The notes under the pieces are model-generated. The model saw only the letters and a program-made list of their open reading frames with translations. It ran no database searches and had not been told where the DNA came from. The position numbers and the translations under genes are program-made. Positions 51,901-63,900 of a stretch of 64,000 nt of DNA are shown one piece after another (position 1 is the first letter of the stretch; each line of letters begins with the position of its first letter). The stretch comes from Anseranas semipalmata (lineage: Eukaryota; Chordata; Aves; Anseriformes; Anseranatidae): NCBI GenBank assembly GCA_013399115.1, contig VXAA01003990.1, forward strand, positions 1,083,703 to 1,147,702, given 5' to 3'.

Positions 51901-54900
51901 GGTTGACCTGACAGTCAAAGCATTTAACTAATCGCATGAAAAGGCACCTCAAAGCAAGTGGCCTGGCATGAGGAATACAACAATCCTCCAACAGCTAATC
52001 ACATGCACATAAGAATACCGTAGGGGAAGGCTTGGTTTGTCACCAGCTGACATTCTGGAAGCAATATGGTTAGCAAATAGCTACACTGTGTAAGGAAGCC
52101 AAGGGATTAGCAAACAAATTGTCTGATCATCCTACTAATATTCGACAGACAACAAGATACATGAAGTAATTTGGACCAAGATATTGTTATTTTATTGACA
52201 CTTGGATAACCGGTATTTTGGCTAATTCTACTTGGACACGACTTTATGCCACGTACTTTCATGACAAGCCACAGGTTTGCAGAGATTCTTTTAACCATCA
52301 GCGGACTGAAGAACGGTTAAAAGAACATCAAGAACCTGTAAAATCCCAAATCTCCAGTGACACAGTGGAAGGTCCAAATAACTTGCTTGGAAGCATTTTT
52401 AAAATTGGCCGCATTTCCGCAGGATTTGAGGAAAAACTTCAAAACACAACTACCAGTAAAATGAAGAGATTTGCTGAAAGAAAAAGGCTGTCCACTAATT
52501 GTAAACAGTTACTGAGTCAAACATCCAAAAAGAGATACACCCAACTGCTGTTCCATGCAAAGTCTTACAGGATCTACCGATAAATGAAAACCACGTACAA
52601 ATACTGAAGTGATTTTTTTTCCTGTTTGTCAATTATTCTTATGAAATTTGACCAACTCTTATAAAAAGGACTAAGAAAATAAATTACCAGCTAGTAAAAC
52701 CGTAAGGCTATGCTTTGTAATTCAGCAAAAATCCCAAATTTTTACTGCATTGTTTGCGTTTGGAATAGAAGCGGCTCCATACGTGAAAACACTGATTTTA
52801 GTCACTATCGAGGAAAAAAGTTTTCACAGTAATATATTACAAAAATGCAGTAATTACTCAGATTAGAATCCAGAGGACTGGAATTGCAATAGCATCAATG
52901 ACCAAAAAAAATTCAGTAAGCATAGAGTGACACATTCAAACTTTAAAGTTGCGTAATTCAAATGAGGAATAAGCCGGTACAAGCAAGACATTACGTAGTC
53001 TTATCGAACGGCATACTGAATAAGCAATAGACTCAGACCAGTGTTTTGTAGCTCTAAACTTGGATTACTTATACAGCTATGCTCTGTTCTCATATAGTTG
53101 CAAAATAATTCTTAAAAAAACAAATGTTGGAATATAACCAGTATAAATGCTTTTGAGAAATCCCAAACAAACAATTCGTATAGGCACAACTACCTATTTC
53201 TGTAGGGTTCATGGGATTTTAAGTACTAATCTTTCTCCTAAATCAATCCTAGTTTAGGGACGTTTGCCTTTAAATTTTAACCTGCTAGCAAGATATTACG
53301 AATTCTTACACTGTTTATTAATGATACAAGCATAAAACACAGCTTTTCCCTGACTATAGAACTTTATTTCTGAAGCGACAAGTCTATGGTTTTATCTCGC
53401 AACATGCACGCGATCTGGTAAGCGTTACACTGCCCCAGCTTCTGAGCAGGATGCACCACGTTACTTTTCCAATGCCCAGAGCGTGCAAGGTGCTGCAAGA
53501 CAGCATCAGCTGGCAGTGAAAAGAGGGAGAGAGAGAGAGAAAGAGCTCTCTCCTGCATAAACTCCATTCAATTGAAAGCGAGGAGCATAAGGAGTTGTGC
53601 CCAGACTTTTCTCAGAAGGAAAGCAGCAGACTGCTCTGTCAAGCTAATCTGGCAAGCCTGAATCGCCTGCTGGTGGTTACCCATGCTGCTAAGCAGGCAC
53701 AGTCTAGAGGCGAAGGCTTCTGATTGGGCTCTGTGATGAATTAGACATGGTTAATGACGTTTGTTAGCTCAGGAAAAACATTTAATGAATTCACCAGTCC
53801 TTCCTCCAGGGTCAGCTGAGCTATTCAAACAGCATAGGTACACCTAAGAGGGAAAAGCCAGAACTAATATGCTCCATGAGAGAGACCCCAAGTGGCTGCA
53901 CACAGACACAGTTCAGATCCCCCTGCGCGACTGCTCCTGGCAACACAGGAAAGCACGGAAACACCCAAATGTCTACAGAGAGTGAGACTACAGCTGACAA
54001 TACCACTAACGGGGCTGGAACCAGCAAACCTTTCAGGACCAAGCTCGCTGCCTGAAGAATTACAGATACCACTGCGCTAGAGCTCACTGAACTCCCACTG
54101 CTTCAGGTTCACGGAAAGCTCATTAGGTCTGATCAGCATGGTGTGAATTTATAGAGCTAGTTCAAAATTCAGAGGTGCGGCCGTGTAAAACCAAAGACAG
54201 TCCAGAAACACGCACACAGCTCACCAGGAGGCAAGAGGTAGTATGGTCTAGGCTGCCTGGCTCTGTACCAAGTATATTTTGCACTGCACTTCTAACTACC
54301 CATATTCCTGTGCCCACTATACAATGTATTCCAGACTTCAGTCACCTTGGGCATTAGAGATGCATGCAAGTAACATGTAGAATGCAAACTGCCTTGTGAG
54401 TCCAAAACAAGTGAAATGTGGAAGTGACCTTCCACCAGCCAAAAAATCCTCTACATCATAATTCAAAATAAGACAGAAGATGGTCCCCTTGCACTTGTTA
54501 CTTTATCAAACTCAGCAGAACACCCTCTAGTTTTCTGTACTGGCAAGTTAAAAACCTGGAGCTTTCCAACTTGATCACTGACAATACACGGTGCTCAAGC
54601 TCCCTCTGCTGTTTGCATAAGCAGCTGAGTTTTATACTGAAATGCATTCATCACACAACAAAAACAGATGTGAGACATGCAGACATCAGCCACAATTAAA
54701 AACCAATCAGGCAAAAAAGTCTGACCAGAAATTTTGGATCCCAGATAGGCAGAAAAAAAAACAGTGGAGAGTAAACTACGAAAGTATAAATTGCCTTTAG
54801 CACAAAACTGAACCTCCCCACCTAATGAAAAAGTCAAACTCAGAATTGAGGTAAAATGTTTAACGCATTAATGACATCATAATCAGTTAAAATTTTAGCT

Positions 54901-57900
54901 TCTTTTAATATCTTCCTACAAAGTACTCTGAAGCACTTATTTATATATGAATTACAGCTGTAGTATTTCCTTTATATACTATTTTAAAGTTATTTACACA
55001 ATACTACTCTTTTCAGCTCAGCATAGCCACTCACAGTCTTAAATCTCAGCAAATAAACAGATACTCTGCAAGAAGGTGGTCACAACGTGTATTTAGAGTA
55101 TCTTTTCTAAACTAACTAAAAGTGGAATTCTTATTTTTAAAAAGCTGTCAAGTGAAATATTTTAAGATTTATTTACGTTTTAAAGTGATGTGAAAGATGA
55201 CAATGCCACTAGTCTGGAAATATCTTTTTTTCAGATATATATACACACATTTTTACAAGGTTTTAAACAAGCCATGCAAATTTCCAATGAGAGTTATTAG
55301 AAAATTAATATATAAAAAGGAATAATCTAAAAATGAGATTTTAGGATGAAATCCAAATTTCAGAACAATCCCTATCATGTCTAAATTATTAAAAGACCTG
55401 TTCTACCCTGCATAAAGAGACACCAAAATGATGAAATTGTAGCACTTAAAGAAACAAAAATGTTTCTATTAAACAGTTTGCTGATATTTATGTTATTCAA
55501 CAATAGCAACTTTTAGGTAAAGCTCATACCTGTACCATGGATAAATAAAGTTTTCCAGCACCAATTCAAGCACCTGTGCAGAACAAAGACAAAGACATTA
55601 CAAAATAAACAAGTGTACTGTAAGCCCTTGTTAGAAGAGTTAAAAACACAAGCACTCTCCAAAACTCACAGAACATCATCTCCTATATCATAAAACTTTA
55701 ACATACGAATATATATGTTGCAGTCCTATTGTGAGATTGATCATTTTGCATAAAAATCAGTACTTTGGGCAAAGAGTAATCAACTGATGGCTTCATGAAG
55801 TGTCAATACGAAACAGCTGCCAGCAGTACTATGGACAACACAAAGCGTAGTACTGTGGCCTCTCTGTGATGCAAGCGCTCTGAAGAATGGAACCTGATGT
55901 GAAATAACTGTTCCCTAATTTCTCAGATCAGGCCCTGCTCTTTTCTGAGGTTGTGCCCAGTGTCCCACACAAACAGCTACCCATTCTAAGGTTGTACCTT
56001 TCCCATTTTCACCTAAACCTCCACCTTTTCTGGCTCTCCCCCACCCTCCCAGTGGGACAGTCCTTACTGCATGCTCACCACTCACAGAGACAGTAAAAGA
56101 AGAATCCCAAAAAGCAGCAGCTAAGAACACCATTCTCCTTTTGCTACATCCTGCACCACAGCTTTCAACAAAGCCTGCCTTATGGTCCAGCCACCTCCCA
56201 AAGTCCTAACCAGAGCACTTCCCAAAGTCCGTGTCCTACAGGTACCCTCGTGGCTTACTCATTCTTGTTTCTAGTCTCTGTATATCCCACCTACATGGAT
56301 CTCCATTGGAGAATCTTTTCCACCCTTTCCACCAAACCTGTTCCTCACAGGCCAAGCCCACGGTTGCCTTTTCCATGCTGGAAAACCCGGGTTCCTCAGG
56401 AAGAAAAAGTGCTGCTGCACCCATGTTGCCGGCACACCCTGGTTCGGCTTGCTTTTCAGTGTCACAGCAGGAAGGGAGGCAGGGAAGGTGACAGTCCCTG
56501 TCCAATAACCGGCTGCCACCACCGCATACAGAAGGTATACTGCTAGCCGAGCTGCAGCTTTGGCACCCCTCCTTACACCTCCACAAACGTTTCAAGTCAC
56601 TGGTACAGTCACTCCACCACAACTAGCAAAAAGGGTTTCTGAAGGGAATGAGAAACAGATAGTGACAAGGGAAAAAAAAAAAAATGAGGAAGGAGAAGGA
56701 AGAATTAAGTTTTCTTGAGATTCTTCCTCCTTCACTACAACCCCAAACTACACTCTGTACTACCTTCTTTCTCCTGTTGCTGGCTATCCCTCGGTCTGAA
56801 TCATTCCTATGGAGATCAGTTTGCTCCCAGCAGCATCAGTGCTGACCACGGTAGTAAGAGAGAACGTGTGTGTCACCACATGAGGCTGTTAGGCCATCTT
56901 CCACAGAAGGGAAGGTTTTGAAAAGAAGTCACTGTGTTCAGAGAAAAATGTAAGGTCTGCTTAAAAGTAATGCTGAATGAACAGCTGATAGAAAAGCCTA
57001 ATTTATGAGAATAAGTATTGCTTTTCTTAGAAGATTTGCTGCTGCACTCACTCACGGAGTGCGTATACTGTACAAGAATTCAAGACTTACTAAATTTATG
57101 CTATCTTTAGGGCATGACATGCCTCTGCTCTACTCATGATTATACAAGTACGCTCGGTAATATGCACGCTGTGGCCTTTTTAATTCCTCTCAGTTCTTCA
57201 GACTCTGGCAGTTGATGAGCACTCTTTCTGTATTCCCTACTAAGAATATTGTCTACTCAAAGTTGGTAAGATATGCTCCCTTTTGAAACTGTTTCATTTC
57301 AGGGATTTCCCTCCCTTTGTTTTTAAGGGTGAAGGAGAAATCTTGTTCCTTCACCTTCTCTGAAGGGATGCTTTCCAGCTTGGGATAACTTTAGGTGTCT
57401 GTGTTGTGGACCACACAAAGTGGTCAATGTCTTTTCTCTTACCACTGTGTGCTATATCAAGAATATATTTTAGTGTTTTTTTTTTCTCGTTGGAGCAGGA
57501 TTTTTGTTCCAGGTTTCCCCATCCAGCCTAAGACTTTTATTATGCAATCCCAGAACCAAAGCTCTTCTGAAATCTTGAGACTGCAATATAATCATGTGTT
57601 GATGATGGACAAGATAAGATGAACACTTTTTTCCCCCTACCTCATATTTCCATTAAAAGGGGAGGAGAGACAACATGACAGATGCTTTACTTCCCAGGCC
57701 AGAAAAGATCAAGAAATTCCCAAGAATCTTATTTGGAAGTTAATCTCCAGACAACAGGAAGGAAATCAAATCCAGCTCCAGTCAGCAAACACAGATGACT
57801 GACCTTAACAGCAACAGATAGAGTACTCAAGACAATTTCACTGATGCCTTCCATAATACTGCCGGTATATACACCACCAGTTTACTCTAGAAACCTCACT

Positions 57901-60900
57901 CTCACAGGTACTGCAAGATTTTTGTTCATGTAGAGTTTCTAACAAAAACCTCTTTCGGGGTCAAACCACAGACCCTTTCAAAGAAGTGCCTGTCAAAAGG
58001 AAAGACCTGCAGAAAAAATCCATGCTATGCATCTATCTGTTAAAAGATCCCTTTTCTTTCTTCCTCCACTTTTGCTATGCAACTCCCCATCAAGAGCAAC
58101 TAGAGCAGATCATCTTCCCCTTGGAGTGGAAACTGTACTCGGACGGCCTTCAAGCACAAGATGATGTACTCAAAGGGATTACAATGCATTCCTCTTGAGC
58201 TTTCTTTATGTGTGACTACTATTTTGAAACTGCAAACCCGTCCATCAGACACACATCACTGCAACTTCATCAGCTGCTAACATAATTTATTGACACTCTC
58301 TTAGCTTACAGTCCGGAGGCTTCTAAAGCCACTAGGAGAATTGTTTCCAACAGTGAGAAATCTTGTTCTTACTTGATAGCTAAGCCAAACATGCACGGTT
58401 TTAAGAAAAAATCCTCCTGTGTTTATTAAATCAGCACAGAAAGCAGGAAAGATGCTAGACCTGATGGCCTATCCCACCTTCTGGATAAGGTCTCCTTGAG
58501 ATTCATTCCATGTTTGTAGTAACTGACTTCCACTTGAGCCATTTCACAGATTTGTCAGGCTTCCTCTTGGTATCTCTTGCTTCGAGATCCACATTTTAAG
58601 TAAGGGCTCTATATTCATGATTACACAGGAAAATGCCACACAGACCGTCCCACTAAGCCAAAGACCCAAAGGCAGTATGCATGGAGACAGACAAAGCAGA
58701 CAACTAACTCAAATATACTTGAAGTCCACATGTTGGTGGCCCTGGTATCAGAGGCCAAGACACTTCCTAGTAGAAGTCAAGTTATCTATATGGCCTTAAT
58801 AAAAAAATGCCTTGATGCTGGACACACAGAAAGTAATCCCTAGTTACACATTTGCTAAGTACACAGCATGGCAGAGACAGTTATGTATGATGCTCCATTG
58901 CACCAAGGTGTCGTACTGAAGCTAGAAGAGAGCTACAGTGTGAAATCATCCATACTGCAAAATACAAGCACTCAAGCAATAATAGGAAATTGACTCAGGA
59001 AGAAAAAAAAGAAGTCACATCATTCACTACATTTCCATAAAGCTCTAGGAAAGCAGGACATGTGTACCCACTTCTGGTACAGCAACACCAAAAATATTCA
59101 AGCTCAATTACTCACACTGCACACACATGCCAATGGAGTAGATAGGACACTTGAAAGAATGCTAGTTAATGATAAGCAATTTCATTTTCTATAAAGTATT
59201 ATTCTCCAGCTCTAAATTTAAATGACGAGTCATTTCATTCAAAACCTACCTATTTTTCAAGCATTTTGCAAAATGACTGGTTCTGTGTGTGACATTTTGA
59301 ATTGGAAACAGATTAAAAGTGTACAACCAAATGCAGCAGGTTCAGTATAAGAAGCAGCTGAAGGGGGAAAAAAAAAAAGCAAAGAAATTCATTTCTAGCG
59401 AGCACTACAACATTGCAAGCTAGTCAGCCTATTGCTGCTGAGACAAGCTTTCTGTGGACTGCCATCAAATAGACTCCAGTTGCCAGGAGGAGGAACTGTA
59501 AGAGCTGAGTGATAAACGATTCAGTAGCAGGACAGAACTACCAGGCTGAATTAGATTGGAAAGCAGCAAGGATTTGATAGTAAACTACAGAGACGATATA
59601 AAAAGCCTTAAAAGACTGTAAAAGTAGATAGCTGAGGCCACTTCCTGAGGGTAGAACAAGTGATTCCCAGTATGAAGCCATGCAGGTCACTGTGCAGCTA
59701 CAAGAATTCTGGACTGGCAAGGTATGCTCATGCAGTAACTAACTTCTTGCCATTCATTTGTCCCTTTTTTACTTTTAAAGGAAAAAAAAAAAAAAGAAGA
59801 AATTCTGGTCCCATACTAAAAGCAAGAACCTGAGAACCTAAAAATTAATGACAAATTGGTGAGATCAACAGACAGCACCCTGATCCACTAACCCACTTCT
59901 TTCATGATGCTGATCAAGAGTAACTGAGCAGCTTTCTGTAGATTTGATTTGCAACCATACCTCACACAGCAACATGAGATTGTAAGTAGAAATTAGTTCA
60001 TTAACTGAATAATAAAATTTGATTCTCCTTTATACAACCTGTAACACTTTAATTTTATTTAACATAAAGCTGACCAACACAAATCATATCCTAACTCAGA
60101 AAGGAACAAAACATCAGGAAAACTAATATAAAGCACAATGGACTAGAAAACCTGCAAACAAAATTACACTTGGGTCGCTGCATTATTCTTGAGCAAGATA
60201 CAACCCAAACTAACAAATATTGATAGATGCATGGTTGAGGCAGTTCAGCTTTCAACTATAACAATAACAACAAATGCCGGGGGGGGGGAAGAAAGCCCAA
60301 GCACAGGGTTTTTTCATTGTTCTAAACCACGTACAACAGCTAGATAAGCAAAACAAGGCTGCAAAAGATTAAGAATCTGCAAAGTGAGGCAAACTGCCAT
60401 CATAATCCAAGAGCGAAAAATCCGTATTTGTGAGAAAAACTTGGATTTCTTCCAACTCAAATGGGAATTAAATTATTCTGCAACCACTAGAAAACCTATG
60501 CTTAAAGACTATACAACTGATTCAAATTAGAAACATTTGGAAATAAGAACGTTGCTAAACTTTTTCAACCTGCAAAATAACTAGGAAAACTAATCCAGAA
60601 TAAAAAAAACAGAATTATTTTAATTATTTGAAGAATCTGCTTTTCAGAAGCAGGCTGCTCTCCACACTCCTTTGGAATCTCATTAATCTTAATTCACTTC
60701 TCACTGTATCAGCTTCGCCCTAATGCATGACTAACCCACAAAAGAAAATAAGAGCAGTCTCTCCTTCCAGCCCTGAGCAAGCTATCCAATTCCAGTCACA
60801 CATTAAATGCTGCAGATCCCCAACACAGATGATGAAGAGGAATATGGTGTGTGCAGAACCTCCGCTACCCTTTTAACCAGTACAGAAGAGTTGCAACAAG

Positions 60901-63900
60901 GAACAATGGAGCGAGATTTCTCATTCCAGATAGTATCCTAAACATGTGAAAAATGCGACTCAAGTATGTGAACAGAAGTTTGTTTGGGTCCATGAAAGGT
61001 TATAACCCTGTCTCACTGTGCCAGGAACGCACAGAACCCAGGTCTGGCACTTCCCTCCAGTGAAGCACCCAAAGAAAAGAAAGGAATGAGAAACACGGCA
61101 CAGATATACAAAAGCCATGTCTATGCTGCTAAACAAAGCAGGCCCAGGGACATGCCAATGAAGGGGAAAAAAAAAAAAAAAAGAAAAAAACACCGACAAA
61201 ATGACCCACACCACTTTGGTAAAAGCAGAACTACAGAGTAGGAACAATCAAATACAAAATACCATTGTGTAGCAACACATTTCAAAAATCAGTCTTAAAA
61301 CATAACCATAGTATCTACTCTGCTCTGGTATGAGTAACATACTACAAAGAGCTTCTTTAGCATAAAATTGTTTTTTAAGCTAAACAGGACATCTTCCAGT
61401 TCTTCAGCATTTACACATCCTTTGGTACACTGTCACAGCTACCTGCTGCTCAAAGTTTTAAAAAAACGAGAGGCATGGAAGTATTTATTTTGCATTCTAT
61501 TACTAAAACAAGAGGCTTAAAAAAATAAGCCTATTTATATGATATTCAGTAATATCTTTAAATATACTTGGGCCTAAACTTACTTTAAAAAAGTAGTAAT
61601 TTTAATAAAGTAATTTTAAAACAATAAATGTTTGCTTCTGAAACTGCAGAGGAAGTCACTATATTAAACTGAAGGAAGTCAACAAGTTATCTCTGTGGGT
61701 TTTTTGGTTGGTTGTTTTTTTTTTTTTTTTTTTTTTAAAAAAGTCTTCAGCTATCCATTCCTCCCTTCCCTTAAGGTTTTCATCCTTTTGCTACTCTTGC
61801 TATGGGGCATGCCCTGAACACCATCACACAAAGCTGAATTAAAGAGTTAGCCTATACCACAAGCACACGCAGCGCTGACTTCATACAGCAGGTTGGTAAT
61901 TGTGAGAGCTGACATGCAAGAATCTGCTCATTTCTGACGTGCCATTTATTCTTCCTTTTAACAACGAACTCCAAAGGTGGAATTCTAAATAAATTGTGAT
62001 TAAGCTACATAGGCATTTGTGTATTTTCCAAAAAGAATGAATGAAAAAATGAATGAAAAAGTTATCTACTTAAGCTGCCAATGTAATTCAAGTACCAGCA
62101 AAGGGGAGGGAGAGGGGAAACAAACCTAAAGCAAAATAGCTCTTCCGATATTTTCTAAAGAAAAAAGAACAAAACAAAATTCCTGATTTACAGTCTTATC
62201 AGAAACAGGTATTTATGCTATTCTTCCTTCAATAAATCCTGACTGACCAATTATGTTACAGCTTTGCCTGATGATTTTAAATAGCTACAATCACATTAAA
62301 TATCTTCACCACAGAATTTTTGTAGCTGGAGCAAACCATCCCTTAGCCTCCACTTCAACAAACCAAGCAGGCTGAAATCCACAACCTTTTAAGAATCAGA
62401 CATGTTTTTCAGTCACTTATTTAGAATTGTTCTTTCCCTTTACTTCCCACTTTGCACAGATGTTTCTCGAGGTCTAGGCACGCTGCTGCAGGAGCAGTCA
62501 CAGCTATGTTAACAAACAGGCCATCTTGCCTCTCTGCACCTAGAATATATTCTTCTGATTTGATTTTTACATGAAAAGTTAACATACGTCGTAAGTGCAT
62601 CTGACTCATCTACTCAACCAGAATTAGCAGGTCAAATAAACATGAAATTAAACTCACTGAATTTTAAGGAACTAAAGAAATGAAGCGGCAATTACCTCTG
62701 AGAGGGACGCATCAACCTTGGAAGGCACTTTCAGATCCAGCCACGGCTGATAGTTTTCTAGGAGCAAAGCAGGTCTGTAGAGGAGCATGGAAAAGTAGAT
62801 GTATCAGTACTGCAAGTTTCCTACTAAACTGTACAAAATACTACCATTACCAGTGCCCCATTTAATTTACCTGTGCCTCTTGCATTTCACCTTGCCACAC
62901 ACAGCACAACTGTGACCATGGGGAAATAGCTCCGGCAATTTTAATTGCTAAGAGAAAACAATTGGACAAGTTTATATTCTTCAAAATGATGACTCTCTTA
63001 GTATACCGATACATCAGTGAATTTCCTTTTAGAGTATGCAACTACAGAGAATTGAGCAGTAGAAAGACAAAGTTGTTTTCCCAGCAGAAAAGCAAGATGA
63101 CAAGGCACGGTACGAGAAACAACCGAACTGATCAGAAAAATCACTTCCACTAAAACCAAATTTAAGTAGATAGCTTTCACATCTCCAGCCATCTCCCCAT
63201 ACATCGGTTGGTCTAAGTACAGACCAACTGGTTTCTCTACAAACCTTGCCTCGCTCATAGCCTTGAGGACAGAAAACAGGGATTTCCTCTAGGAACGTTC
63301 TTTTCTTTGAAGTTCAGTACCACTTAAAGAAGTTTGACTACAACCAATAAAGAAGATTTAGGACTAGCTTGCAAAAGGAAGGGCATCTTTAAAAAAAGTC
63401 TTCATAAAAGAGAATGCAGTTAAACAGTTTCTAAGCTAATGAAATGCCCAAAGTGAAAAGCGAGTGAAATGGTTAGTAAATAACATCCATTCACGCTCCC
63501 AACAACAAGCTTTACGGATATACGTAGATTTGATGGGACTGCACACAAACACACGAAGAACCCACGGCCTTAACCATTATATTTGCCACGAAATATCTAC
63601 CAGTAAGCAGATACAAGCTGTATTTATGTCCAATATTTTTAAAACAGCTAGAACCACACAAGAATCGCCATCCGCGCCAACTGCTATCAAACTTAAGGAA
63701 AGCGTGAGAACACGAAGAGACATATTTACCTTGGGTTTGTATTTTATGGTGAACAGAATATTGGGCAAGAGGGAGTCCGGTCCCAGCGAGCAGTAGAACG
63801 TGACGACGCCGGCCACGAACGACCAGAAGACCATCAAGACGTGGAGATACCTGACAAACAAACGGGAGAGAAGCGTCGCTCCGTGCTCTGGGGCTGGCGA

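Larger units (their letters stand above)
50314..55529 (-). other. SNX14: SNX14 intron 5, 5.2 kb
   Basis: It contains the unidentified + strand open frame at 52170-52586 (separate entry) and a purine GA-repeat at about 53525-53545. Otherwise I recognise nothing. 53350-54350 is somewhat richer in GC than its surroundings. Confidence 0.75.

Noticed and set aside
53350..54360. GC-richer segment with hydrophobic minus-strand frames
   Set aside because: No recognisable domain or repeat; too short and unsupported to call.
56236..56622. 128-codon minus-strand frame, rich in Cys
   Set aside because: Sits in a GC-richer patch that is also open on the other strand. No recognised domain and no splice context.
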